Shown here: positions 1-10,641 of the stretch, in pieces
Position numbering within the stretch: position 1 is the stretch's first letter
Layout of the letters: every line of letters starts with the position of its first letter
NCBI GenBank assembly: GCA_027596075.1
Contig: JADGJC010000121.1
Span: 1 to 64,000 of the forward strand
Direction: 5' to 3'
Origin: Rhizophlyctis rosea
Taxonomy: Eukaryota > Chytridiomycota > Chytridiomycetes > Rhizophlyctidales > Rhizophlyctidaceae
Length of the DNA stretch: 64,000 nucleotides
Program-made: the position numbers and the translations under genes
Notes under the pieces: model-generated
Told to the model about the DNA's origin: nothing
The model's database searches: none
What the model saw: only the letters and a program-made list of their open reading frames with translations

Positions 1-124
1 TTACTGCCACACTGGCCGACGGCAATCCGTTTGCTGGCCGTAGCTGAGCTAGGTCACCACCCCGAACTCAGAATAGTCCAACATCGGCCTATCATACTCC
101 CACTCGTGGTCGTACTCACCGCCT

Positions 125-196
125 GCCGTCCCGTTCGCCGTCCCGCCTGCCGTCCCATTTGCCGTCCCATTTGCCGTCCCGTTCGCCGTCCCGTTG
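125..196 (+). repeat. 12-bp tandem minisatellite, six copies, in the element's leader or Gag N-terminus
   Basis: The core GCCGTCCC recurs at 125, 137, 149, 161, 173 and 185, exactly every 12 bp, with spacers such as GTTC, GCCT and ATTT. Because the unit is a multiple of three, every frame through it reads as a four-residue repeat. The Gag frame used further downstream has a stop at 195-197, just after the array, so the array may be untranslated leader rather than coding. Confidence 0.85.
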
Positions 197-197
197 A

Positions 198-1660
198 CTG
201 TCTCGCTCCGTTAGTCTTAGCTCCTTCCACTCGTCTCGCGACCGCAGCGTCTCGCCTGCCGCTTCCGTCGAATCTAATGACGTCGCAGACAACCCAAAAC
301 CGACCTACTTCCACGCTCCCGACCCCAGCGAAAGCTATTATCAAACCCCTCTCTCCGACATGTCCGGCTCCTCCGCCTTGAAAGTCCCCCTTCCAGAAGT
401 CTATACCAGCACCACCAAATCGGAGGACATTGAAGGCTTTCTCAATGGCCTTGAACTCCACTTCCTCGCCGATCGTGGCAATCCTCCCCCGGAAGTTGGC
501 GGGAAAGCCCTCAAAAACAAACAAGCAACATACGACTTACAATGCGAAATGTGGGATGAGCTCGAAGCTAACCGTATGGCCTACGCCCTTGCCTGCAACG
601 CCCCTGCCTGCTTAGGTGTGGAGCACGCCGGCAACCACCCATGGGCAGTAGGACCTGACATCTATGTTCCTCGTAACGCCGCTGGTCAACTTAACCCCAC
701 TTACCTGCCTTACGGCGCATACTTCCCTTTAGGCGTGGGTGCTCCAATCGCTGACGGCAACATGACAACTCCCGGCGGACTTCGCTTCACCCCCGACAAT
801 ATGCAGCACATCTACTACGACGGCGGACAGGGCCGCACCGGCACCCATCAACTCCACTACCCCATTCCTATTGCCTCCGCCATGCGAGATGTCATCAAGA
901 TCCGCGCCAATCGTGAATGGCGCCAACGTGGCCTAGGGGACGAGGAGAAGATCCTCATGGCCAAAGGTCGGTTGAATAACGGGACTTCTGAAGCTGAAGA
1001 TGGGTACCAACGGCACCATCATGCAAGCCTTAAGTGGCATGCTTGTCACCACGCCCAGCATCACCATCGACCAACTATCCAATGCCATCATCAACACCCC
1101 CGCCGCCATGAACCTCGACAAGAAGCCTCGCGGAACCACGACCACTACCACCAGCCGCACCTTGATTAAGGGCAAGATCACGGAAACCAAAACCAAGACC
1201 ACCCCCTGCGTTCACGGCGGCAATTTTATCAAGGGATCCTCCAGCAGGGGTTCCCCGGCAAGAAAGCATCCCACTCCGCTGCCGTCACTCGCACCAGCCT
1301 AACCCAAGAGGAGAAGGATCACCTTATCGCCACTCGAGGCTGCTTCTATTGCCGCAAGGAGAACGCCGGCCACGTCGTTTCCAACTGCCCCGAACGTGAA
1401 GAAGCAGAAGAAGGCTCATCCGCCGCCGCTGTCACTAACGGCAATGAAGCTTCGGACTCGGACGAGGACAACGCCAACTACAATAGCGACGACAATGTTG
1501 TCGGAGCCATCTCGGAACGCATCCAACGCAACTTCAACTCCGACTCTGACGACAGTGATGACGACTTCGTATCCGCCATTTCCCGTGCCTTCTCGGAGGA
1601 ACCCTTCGTCGTCGCCGTTGCCAAAGCAAGGCCGGCGGAACGCGACTTCATCCTCACCGC
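198..1660 (+). pseudogene. Retrotransposon Gag with zinc knuckle, two frame changes
   Basis: This is the capsid and nucleocapsid part of the element. The Gag frame opens after a stop at 195-197 with a Ser/Asp/Pro-rich stretch and reaches a Met at 360, followed by a capsid-like helical segment (IEGFLNGLELHF). Near 990-1000 the sensible frame moves by one: the original frame turns into a His-rich run with a stop at 1167-1169, while the next frame gives a plausible Gag helix from 1000. By 1251 coding is back in the first frame. The nucleocapsid zinc knuckle starts at 1341: CFYC, then H, then C, spaced CX2CX6HX4C. The usual spacing is CX2CX4HX4C, so this knuckle has a longer middle loop. An acidic Asp/Ser/Glu stretch follows. 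Confidence 0.75.
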
Positions 1661-2458
1661 CCACTTGAAGAAGCATCCCCTCAACGTCCTTATCGACACC
1701 GGCTCCGCAAGCAGTTTGGTCTCCCGTGAATTCATCAAGAAGTTCCGCGTGCGCTACCACAAGCTCCACAAGCCCTGCTCCTACACCCAAGCCTCCAAGG
1801 GCGCCTTCGAGACCACCGCCTACGTGAAAGGACGCATCGACACCAACTACGGCAACTTTGGCCCTTTCGAACTGGAGATCGCCGACCTCAACCGCAACTT
1901 CGACGCGATTATCAGACGCAACTCCATCCTCCAGCACTCGGCCATTATCTTCAAGTACCTATCCAGCCGCGGTGTAACCGCCCGCACCAAAAAGGAGCTC
2001 ACTCCGACTCAGAAGCCTTCTACCAAGAAGGGAAACGCCGGGGACGGGAAAGTTACTAGTGTGGGACATTCCTTGCCCCTTAGTAGTGTAAAACTGAAGA
2101 AAAAAGTAGTTGCCAGGGTCGACGAGTTGAAGGAGGCTTTAGAGTACGAAGGGGAGCTGTGGGACTTGGCCGAGTTTGTGGGTGCCATCGAAGAGGAAAA
2201 AGAACAGGAGACCAATGGGTTAGTCAGACAGGTGGAGCAGAAGGAAGTATTTGAAACCAATAAGATGTTGTTCCCCCAGTATTCGTCGTGGTTTTCCGAT
2301 GTGCTACCTGACTTTATTCCCCCTGAGATCAAGGATACCATCTACCACGAGATCAAAATCCTCGACCCGTCCAAGCTGCATAAATCCAGCTACTACGCCA
2401 TACCACTTAAACTCTCCGCAGCTCGTCAAATCGTCGAAAACAACGTGCGTTCCGGCCA
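1661..2458 (+). pseudogene. Retrotransposon aspartic protease and start of the RT region, truncated
   Basis: The protease is recognised by LIDTGSASSLVS, the D-T/S-G active-site loop of retropepsins, close to 1690. About 200 residues later comes the chromovirus linker ahead of reverse transcriptase: the motif YYAIPLKLSAARQIVENN near 2390-2440 normally precedes the RT fingers. The protein then stops matching the family at about residue GQWIP (near 2460). The RT catalytic YxDD region and RNase H, normally about 500 residues, are absent. The frame is shared with the downstream part of Gag, so this was one Gag-Pro-Pol reading frame. Confidence 0.8.
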
Positions 2459-3955
2459 GTGGATTCCCTGCACGACATTTACATTTCGGGAGGCCCCTCC
2501 TCGGGTATCAAAGACTTGCACATCGCCGTTGCGGGCTTCTTCTGGGATACCCTCCGCGATGTTTGCCTCAAGTACGCCCGAACCTGTGACACTTGCCTAA
2601 CGACAAAACCAACCAACCGACCTCCGGCCGGCCAACAACATCAACTCCCGCTACCCGGCCTCTGCTTACAATCACTACACCTTGACTGGATGGGGCCCTT
2701 CCCGAAAGCCCCCGACGGATACAACACCATCTGCGTCTATGTTGATGCCAAATCCGGATACACCGTCCTCGTTCCTACCACACACGACTCCACGTCCAAG
2801 CAAACCGCTAAGGAGTTTTTGACTGACTGGTACCGCCACTTCGGCCTTCCCGAGCAACTGACTCCTGATCGCGATCGTCGCTTCCTCTCCGACTTCATCA
2901 AGGCTTTCCAGCAAGCACTCAAGCTACGACATCGAACCGCCAGCACCGGTCATCCCCAATCCAACGGCGTCGCCGAAGTTCGAGTCAAATGTACCAAGCA
3001 TATCCTTTGTGCTCTCATGAACCACCTATCTCGACACGAAAGCTGGATCGACTACCTACCGCACGCCGAATTCGCAATCATTCCTTCGGTTCTCTCTTCC
3101 GTCGGACTCTCATCCTTCCAAATCGTATACGGCCAACAACCACGGATCTTTCCCGCTCCCGTTCGAACAGCTAACCCTGCCGTCGACCAATTCTGCAAGT
3201 CATTCGTCAACCGTAAGAACTTAGTGTTCTAGAAATTGATGAAGACTCGGATACGCCAAGCCGATAACGCCAACAAACACGCCCGCAATCTAACCTTCAA
3301 AGTCGGCGATTTAGTCCTTCTCAACAACAAGAATTTCCGCCAACGTCGCAAACTCCCGCACCAATCCGACTCGCTCTTACCCCGCGACGAAGGCCCCTAC
3401 GCCGTCACTGACCTTCTACCTTCCGACATCTACCGCCTCGACCTACCTGTTGCCTCTCGAGCCCACAACACTTTCCACGTCAACCTTCTTCGCCCGAACG
3501 ACTCCTCCGACCAATCGTTATTTCCGTCCCGCATCGCTCCTGAGCCTGGTCCCGCCATCCCCGCCGACGCCGAAGGCAAAGAAGAATACGCCATCGAAAA
3601 CATCCTCGACTCTCAGTGGTATCGCAAGAAGCTCCGCCACCTCGTCAAATGGCAAGACTACGATGACCCTATTTGGGAACCTTACAACGAACTCCATCCC
3701 GACATCCGCGCCGACTACCATCGCCAATACCCTAACGCTCCCGCCATCGACGACCCCCCTCACCTCCGTACGCCGCAACGTCACCGCGACATTGCGGCAA
3801 CAGTCAGTAGCATAGTTCGTAGATTAGACATAGACCCCAGTAGTGCAACGACGCGTTTCACGTGCGTAGATGAAGATAGTTCAGCCGGAGCTGCGCCACC
3901 GGCTAGCAATTTATTTCCTGACCGTGGTCAAATATCTCCGCATGATTGTTTTTAA
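2459..3955 (+). pseudogene. Retrotransposon integrase and chromodomain, split by a TAG stop
   Basis: Integrase begins inside its zinc-binding region: FFWDTLRDVC and CDTC are clear, but the second His of the HHCC motif appears replaced by Gly (ISGGP). The catalytic triad is readable: D in LDWMGPF, D in TPDRDRRF, and E in QSNGVAEV. After residue LVF an in-frame TAG at 3230-3232 interrupts a frame that otherwise continues unchanged. Downstream lie the GPY/F-type module (GPYAVTDLLPSDIYRLDLP) and a C-terminal chromodomain with YAIENILDSQWY and LVKWQDYDDPIWEP. The chromodomain places it among chromoviruses, whose integrases target modified histones. It is inactive as read. Confidence 0.88.
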
Positions 3956-4381
3956 TTTACCGCGTTTAATGCGCAGCATCGGACTTAGGATAAAGACGTT
4001 TGGACTTTGTACTATAACCCGATCGCTAACGAGACTCCCCCTTGTCACGTTATCCGAATGAATATACAGAAGTCCACCGCTAGCCTTTGGCTCTTTTGTT
4101 TGTTCTCAATTAGTCTTGAATCGTTCTGACTTTGTGTTCGGCCTTCGCTCAAGCAACATAGGCCGTTCTAAGGCGCTGCAGGTGTGTCTTGATGGTTTTG
4201 TAATGAAATCTCTGTGATCTCTGGTGTTGAGTCGCTTCGGGGGTGTCGTCGCCGTAATCAGAGTCTTCGTTTTCGTCGCCTGGGGTGGACATGGTTTGGG
4301 TCAAGGGTACAGGTTCCAAGGAGATTGTAATGGGCGGATGTGATTGGTCATGGATGGAGATGTTCCTAGATCATCTATTTG
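3956..4381. other. Intergenic stretch, possible remnant of the retrotransposon 3' LTR
   Basis: No convincing coding sequence is present. The piece from about 3990 to 4140 is where a 3' LTR would be expected, but with no 5' copy in the window its ends cannot be set. Confidence 0.3.
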
Positions 4382-5206
4382 TCAGAAATAGGCTTTTGCA
4401 ACCTCGATGAGCCGCCACACATACATGTAAATCCCCCAATATGGTGCAAAAACACCACCATTCATCGCCTCCATCGCCTCTTGTGCCTCCGATGCATTGG
4501 AACAGGTGATGACCGCTGACCGAGTGATGGTGTTGGCACTTTCGATGAACTTGGACGATACGATAGTGCCAAAAAATTCAAATTCATCCTCAAGTGCCTC
4601 CTTTCCTATCTTTCTATGTAGATTGGCTACATATTGAGATGATGTATGTGACGGTGAAGCGGAAGATGACGCACATGACGGTGAAGCGGAAGATGATGCA
4701 TGTGACGGTGAAGCGGAGGATGCCGCAGATGCTGGATCCTGGATTACCGATTGGTTGTCCAAACCCTTGACATGGACTTCTGATGACCTTGGATCCACTT
4801 CGGTCCCCAACTCGGATTTTCTAGGAACATCATCAGAAACCTCGTTGATCACCGCCAAGATATCGTCGTCGAACATGAGTTCCACCCATGTAACGACATC
4901 GCTAGGAGATGGCAAATATGACCACACTTCCTCTTTTCTCACGCCCACACAGGAGACAATGAACGCCTTCCACAGTGACATGGTGCCCCTATACAGACGG
5001 GATCTGCCGGGAGCGAAGGCGGCGCCTTTGTATGTCTCTTCGAGTTTGGCTAGCCGGGCTTCTTTGTTTCGGGTTCGGAGGAAAGGATATTTCTTGACTG
5101 AACGCCTTGCGTCACCCTGCACTAGGTGTTTTGTGCAATGGTCTACACGGAGAGTTTCGCCTCCCGGTGCAGACAACGGTTTACGCGCGCTAGATGACGC
5201 TGGCAT
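4382..5206 (-). CDS. Hypothetical protein with C-terminal RRM-like domain
   Basis: A single open frame of 274 codons. The N-terminal half is not recognised; it is basic at first and then has a Trp/Leu-rich block (SLWKAFIVSCVGVRKEEVW). The middle carries three 9-residue repeats of the type SSASPSHAS. From about residue 190 the text reads like an RNA-recognition motif: YVANLH as RNP2, a helix with LEDEFEFFGTI, a degenerate RNP1 (RSAVITC) and the second helix EAQEAMEAMNGG. The RNP1 aromatic residues are weak, so RNA binding is inference. No introns were found, unlike most neighbours. It lies next to a dead retrotransposon, so an element-derived gene is possible. A small stand-alone RRM protein is the alternative. 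Confidence 0.45.
   Translation of the reverse strand: MPASSSARKPLSAPGGETLRVDHCTKHLVQGDARRSVKKYPFLRTRNKEARLAKLEETYKGAAFAPGRSRLYRGTMSLWKAFIVSCVGVRKEEVWSYLPSPSDVVTWVELMFDDDILAVINEVSDDVPRKSELGTEVDPRSSEVHVKGLDNQSVIQDPASAASSASPSHASSSASPSCASSSASPSHTSSQYVANLHRKIGKEALEDEFEFFGTIVSSKFIESANTITRSAVITCSNASEAQEAMEAMNGGVFAPYWGIYMYVWRLIEVAKAYF
4642..4725 (-). repeat. 27-bp tandem repeat, three copies
   Basis: The core GACGGTGAAGCGGA starts at 4650, 4677 and 4704, a 27-bp period. On the minus strand it encodes the 9-residue SSASPSHAS-type repeats of the RRM-like protein. Confidence 0.85.
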
Positions 5207-6984
5207 GGCAGGGAAAAGAGACCGATGGAGGAAGAAGCCAGAAGGCTATGCCGCGAGACCGAAGGACAAGAGAGCTCTGAGCAAAAGACGTCTTGAGGGA
5301 AAGTAGGACTATGCCTTGAGGGAAGATGAGAAAGTTGGTGGGATCAGCGATGAGAGGTTGTGGACGTGACTGTGGGAAAATGTGAGATGGACGCAGGCTA
5401 CGCCCAACCCCAGTCTGAGTGGGGCCTTGAGCGTGACATTGATATGTTCCTTGGGGTCCATATGTTCAGTGCTCATAGGAAGGGTGTGCTTCAGTATGGA
5501 ACTGACTGAACAGTTGAGTGTGCAAGTGTGAAGACGGGCACTGTGAGAAAAACTCTTCAGTGTCATCAACACGGGTAAACAAACGACAGTGGCTGATGGG
5601 GCGCAGCATCGTTGAAGCGGGCGTATGACTCAAGGCAGGTCATCTATTTCCACGCTGCTGGGCTTTGGAAGGCTTGGCAGGCTTGGTCGTCGGCTTTGGC
5701 TGGACTGACGCGTGTTCAAAGCCACGCTGGGTGGACGAGTGGTCAAAGTCAACGAAGTCAATCGCCTTAACTACTCGGCCATCGTGTCTTGGTGCCGTGT
5801 GTTACAGTAGTATACATCAATATCTATAACCACCCAAGGGAGTATTGGGATGGTGGTGGAGGGTTGAAGCAGAGAAGGCGATAGCAGGTGGAGCGGAGGG
5901 AATTCGTATCGAACCAAGAAATATGGGCCGCGAAGGTAGCACGTAGTAAACCCGAGGAATGAGGTTTGTGTTACACCGCTGAGAGCTCAAGGCCGTGAAG
6001 TTGAGGGGAAGTGAGGTACAGGGTCTTACAGCTGCCAGCGGAGTCAGCGGCAGGCGGAGCAGGGCAGCCAGCAAGTCCTGTTGTTAAGTCGGTATTGAGC
6101 TCCACCTGGAAACTTCATAGACGTATTCAAATCGGCATCATAGCATTCCCCAGAGGGTACTTTTTGGTTCAAGGTAGATGATGTATGATTGGGAGTTGAA
6201 GGAAAGAAGGTCTGGTCGCGTCGAAAGCCAGCCAACAATGGGGCAAAAAGGCAGAGTTCCGAAGACTGTGTTGCCATTCTCCGAGTGAGCTGGAACAAGC
6301 CTTGTTATCCACATGACATATATTAGACTTAGAGTCCAGGATATCCAGATCCTACCGGCAGACGTTTCCACAGGAAGGTCACTATGTCGCTTATGTGAGG
6401 AGTACCCATCAAATTCTGGCTGAGGTCAACAACCCTCCTTTTGCATATGGAGTCTCATCTGAATGGATTCGTTAAACCAGTATCGTTACCCACACATGCC
6501 TACTCCTCTAAAGGCAGCAGCAAACGTAGCACAATGAGCAGCGCGTGTTCCTCCACCGCTGTCACCAACCCCGCCGACCAGCTTTACCTCTGCCATCTTG
6601 GCATGCGATGGACTTAGACATATTCTTAATGATTGATGATCTGAGAAGTGGAAAACGATTATCGTAACAGCATCAATTGCACAGCACACACGTGACAAAA
6701 TGCAGAATGCACGCCTGTAAAATCATACAAGGAGACCTTGCCACCAACAGCATAAGATGCCATCAGCACCACCGGTCCGCATTTTTGAATTCTAAAACAC
6801 GGAAATGCAAGCGGCACACTTCTCTAAAGTCTTCACTAAATTTAACAAATTCCTCTACTCAATGTTCTTCTAGCTCTACAAACTATGGATGTAAGATATG
6901 AGGAAAACAGAAATCTACCGCTACTGCCCAAAAAGCAGAAATATACAATCTAATCACAACAACAGGATCTACCCCAACCAAAGC
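5207..6984. other. Intergenic, no gene supported
   Basis: Only short overlapping frames without domain resemblance or consistent splice sites are present. The stretch 6820-6960 is AT-rich and probably contains the 3' end of the WSC gene transcript. Confidence 0.5.
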
Positions 6985-8587
6985 TCAATCCCTCTCCCAA
7001 GGCGCAATATGACTCCTATCCCCCGCCGGCAACGGATGGACCGCCCCCTTTGACGACGATCTACCTCTCTGCCCACTCTCCTCCCCTGCATCCACCCGTC
7101 CCTTCACGTCACCCTCCCCCTCCTTCTGCTCCGCCTTAAACCCAAACACACTCCCAAAAATCTCCTCCTCCAACGTCTTACACCCCCCCTTCCCCTCACC
7201 CTGATAAGTTGGCAACGGCATCTCCACCCCCGCATCCGCCTCCTTAAACGCCCTAAACCTCGAAATATCCAACGACTTGCGCAAATTCTTCGTATCAAAA
7301 CTTCGGCGTTTCGAGTCTCGTTTCGAGTCTTTTGGGGCGTCGTTGAAGTCTTTGGTTGGTTTCTCGTCATGGTAGGTGTTGGCAAAATCTTGTTCCTGAC
7401 GTTTACGGCGGCGGTGGCAGAGGAATGCAAGGATGGGAATAAGAAGGAAGAGGAGGGTGCCGATGACTATGCCGGCTATTGCTCCTTGGGAGAGTGTGCT
7501 GGGTGAGTTGGATGTGGCGTCGAGGGAGGCGTTGACGGATGAGGGTTGTGTTGCTTGTGGGGTTGGGAGGGAGGTAGAAGAGGTGGAGGGGGATGTTTGG
7601 TTGGTTGCTGGGGTTCCTGCTACAGATGCTGTCAGCAATCAATGATCTTCAGACATTTATCACTCCCTGTATGTCACTCACCAACACTGTAAACTGACAC
7701 CAACGGTCCGTTCATATTTAGTCCCCCACAAGATTTGTACGTCCCTGAACCAGCATATCGGCAAGGAGAATTGCAATTGCCCATGTCCACTTTCCCATCT
7801 TTTTGCCAAGCGGGATCTGTTACAGAACCTCCATAACAGCTACGAGAGTCAATTCCACATACTGTGTGATTCAACGAGCCGCAAAGAGCAAGACAGTCGT
7901 CAGGTTCAGGAGCATCGCCATTCATAATCGGATCCATGAAAGATGCATCCCACTGGTTTTGCACACAACCTGAAGATACCGTGTAGTCGATCAATAATAT
8001 GCCCCTCAATTCATCATCCATCAACCACACGAACCTTGGACAGTCCACTTAACATTCCGTCCCTGCGGCGTCACCTCTACTCTCACCGGCGCAGGATTCG
8101 CCCCCTGATATGTAAACGTACTCCCCCCACCCCCAACTTCATAAACCGCCACCAACAACCCACTCCCCACACCCTTTGTCCCCCCCCACCGACCCGTAAC
8201 ACTCCCCCCATCAACAGCACATGGTGCATCGCATTGCGCGTCATCCACTTTGCCGTTGACCGCATAAGAGTTGGAGTACCGTCCACCTAAGCACATTGCT
8301 GGTGCGCCGGTTGTAGGGTTTGCGGGGATCAAACCGCAAGCAGAGAGGTTGTGCTGGTCGCATTGGGATAGGCAGGTTTGGAGGGTTGGATTGGTGCCGA
8401 AGGATGAGACGGTGCCGAGGTTTACTGTGAGGACGTGGTTGTTGCCGTCTGGGGCATCGTTGTAGCACCCTGTTGCATATGTGATTAGTGTGACTGGTGC
8501 TGAACGGACTCCAAACTATTACGGTGCAGCCGACTCACCTGCATATTGATATGCGACGGTGATGAGGTTTGACTGACTTTGAGACAT
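6985..8587 (-). CDS. WSC-domain transmembrane protein (two WSC modules)
   Basis: Spliced model: exons 8587-8539, 8469-8035, 7969-7682 and 7628-6985; phases agree and give about 471 residues. WSC module 1 begins at GCYNDAPDGN and module 2 at GCVQNQWDAS; each has the spaced cysteines of the family and ends near CGG or VY. A Ser/Thr/Pro-rich stalk follows, then one membrane helix (IAGIVIGTLLFLLIPILAF) and the basic stop-transfer HRRRKR. The roughly 150-residue cytoplasmic tail is charged. WSC proteins are fungal wall-stress sensors or carbohydrate-binding surface proteins, so a sensor-like role is inferred. The Met at 8587 is followed by no signal peptide, and a CTGTAG acceptor-like site sits just upstream (8594-8599), so a first exon with the signal peptide is probably missing from this model. 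The last exon could instead start at 7619. Confidence 0.8.
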
Positions 8588-9502
8588 TGCGACCTACAGG
8601 CGGGTGAGTATTTTATGTGTGCGAAGTTCCCGGCATGGGTTGGCGCACCTATTGATTCGCAGCATGTGCATCAATGAGTACCTCCGTTCCAAGTACGCGC
8701 TGGGCTTGGATAGGCCCGCCGGCTGTTGTAAATAAACAAAGAGGTGCGGGTCAGTCACGGTAAACAAACAGGTAGGTATGAACGATTGGGGCGTGCGGGT
8801 CCAAAACATCCAGACGTGCAAGTACCTTTGCCGGTTTGTCAAGAATTTTGGTCTTGGGTATTGAGATTGGAAGGAGGAGAGGTTTGAACTTTGAACCTTC
8901 TTGCCATCCTCCGCCAGGCAGTGGGCGCCTAATCCTGTGTAATGTCTGTACTCCCAACCTACATGTGAAAACGCGCTATCAAACCCTTCGGGAAGGTGAG
9001 TGTAACGACAGGGTCCGCACTGACATAAGCAAGGGCACTTGGACCCTTCCCTCATGAGAAATTCGTAAAAGTCACGTCCTCTCTCGATAACCATTATGGA
9101 AGTTTTGGCATGTCAAAGGAGAGAAATTTGAGAGATGAAAAAACAGGAATGTGCTGAGAAACTTGGGAAGAGCATGACCGGAGCTCAGCAAATCCCATAA
9201 CCACTTCGAAAGCTGCCAAGTATATGCCCCTGCCCATTCGTGTAGACATATGAAGACGTCAATATCGAGAAAGGTAAACCAAAGACGTGCATTGGCTTCG
9301 CCTGCCTGACTCTGAAGAACTCTTGAACTTGTTCCGAGCGGCAACGAGCAAAGAAATAAGACTCCAGAGTTCGAACAAACCCGACATTTCTATTACAAGA
9401 GCACACCCAGTTGCATAACCGCCGTTCATAGATCTCTAGTCCAGCTTCTAATTTACACCTATGGAAGCGCGCACACAACCCACCACGCCTAGTACTCAGA
9501 GA
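8588..9502. other. Intergenic; may hide the first exon of the WSC gene
   Basis: No reading frame here looks like a real protein. If the WSC gene has a signal-peptide exon it should lie on the minus strand in this stretch, but I could not identify it. Confidence 0.35.
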
Positions 9503-10561
9503 TTACCACTGGCCATAGTCACTCTTCATTGCGGTATCAGCATCACAGCAAGCTTTGCTACCAGCAACAGTAATACCATTCTTAGTCTGCCTCAAGTGTG
9601 CCCTGGAGTCCCATTTGCCGCCAGACCAAGCGTACGTCTGCCAAGCATACTTGATCTTGCCTGCGTCCAGCAAGCGCTTGATCACGTTGTAGCTACCATA
9701 GGCCCCGGTACGAGAGCGACCAATGACCGAGGCGACACCATCGAAGTAGGCATTGAGGGTAGCCTGGTCCTTCGATGGGGCATCGTAGTCAACAGAGAAG
9801 TAGATGGGCTTGCCGGCGGGACCTCCAACCGCCTTGTGCTGAGCGGCGGCGGCCTTGGCGTCGGCGATACCTTGGGCACGGCCCTTCTTAGCGTTGCTCG
9901 CACCGGCCTTTACACAGAGTTGATGGTATCAGCTGAAGCAACGGTATATAAGCGATCACACAAGGAAGCTCCACCCACCTCCCAGTTGGAGACAATCTTC
10001 AAGCCAGCAGCATGCAACTTCTTCGCTTCAGCAGCAGAGAGGTTCTTAGAGGTGGTGTGAGAGAAGTAGCGAACAACGAAACTGTAGCCGGCAGATTTGA
10101 TGCCGGAAGGAGAGGGACGAGCCCAGGAATAGTCAATCCCCTTGGCCTGGGTAGTCGGGGGCGGAGTGGAAGACTTGGGCTTGCAGCACTTGGTAGAGCT
10201 GCCGGACGTGGGACAATAGCCGGTCAAGTAGGAGCCGCTGCAAGAGTGGGCAGTGTTTTGGCAAGTTCCGCCCGCGGACTTGCACTTGGAATCCTGCACA
10301 GGGATGCAGCATTTGATGGAGCTGCCGGAGCTTGGGCAGTAGTTTGAGACATAATGACCGCCGCATTTGGTTGAGGTGGACTGTGATGATGGTGCAGTGC
10401 GATTAGTTGACCTCTTTCCCAAGATGAAGTATGAAATCGTAGGGCCTTACCTGGCAAGTGCCGAAAGCGTTAATGCATTTGGAGTCTTGAGTGACTGCCA
10501 ATGCTCCGCTGCTGCACAGCAGGAGCGATGCACCTATGAGGTTGATAAACTTTGTCAACAT
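9503..10561 (-). CDS. Secreted Cys-rich protein with DUF1906 (Rv2525c-like) glycosidase-like domain
   Basis: Exons 10561-10451, 10380-9979 and 9907-9503, all phase 0, give 305 residues. The first exon encodes a signal peptide (MLTKFINLIGASLLLCSSGA, cleavage near ALA-VT). Two copies of a six-cysteine module follow, with the pattern C-x6-C-x6-C-x8-C-x7-CC; the second ends in PTSGSSTKCC. After a Pro/Thr linker comes a TIM-barrel domain with KGIDYSW, VVRYFSH, IVSNWE and IYFSVDYD, the landmarks of DUF1906, a glycoside-hydrolase-like fold seen in bacterial Rv2525c and in fungi. The substrate is unknown; a wall polysaccharide or peptidoglycan-like target is inference. A TATAAATA box lies 73 bp upstream of the ATG. 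The gene has ordinary short introns, so any transfer from bacteria would be old. Confidence 0.85.
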
Positions 10562-10633
10562 AGTTTCGTTGCGATAGAGAGTTTGAACCGGCGACGGTGC
10601 AGGACATTAAACTTCCGCACCCACACCCCTTGC

Positions 10634-10641
10634 TATTTATA
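10634..10641 (-). promoter_or_regulatory. TATA box (TATAAATA) of the DUF1906 gene
   Basis: A consensus TATAAATA on the minus strand, 73 bp upstream of the start codon at 10561, at a plausible distance for a short 5' leader. Confidence 0.5.

Larger units (their letters stand above)
198..3955 (+). mobile_element. Degenerate chromodomain Ty3/gypsy LTR retrotransposon (chromovirus), RT/RNase H deleted
   Basis: The coding body runs in the order Gag, zinc knuckle, aspartic protease, start of the reverse transcriptase region, integrase, chromodomain, which is the Ty3/gypsy chromovirus order. The whole catalytic part of reverse transcriptase and RNase H is missing: the text jumps from the linker before the RT fingers (about 2455) straight to the integrase zinc-binding region. 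The frame also changes in Gag and at the deletion point, and an in-frame TAG (3230-3232) separates the integrase core from its C-terminus. The element cannot move on its own. The 5' LTR would lie before the window. I could not define a 3' LTR in 3956-4150. Confidence 0.9.
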
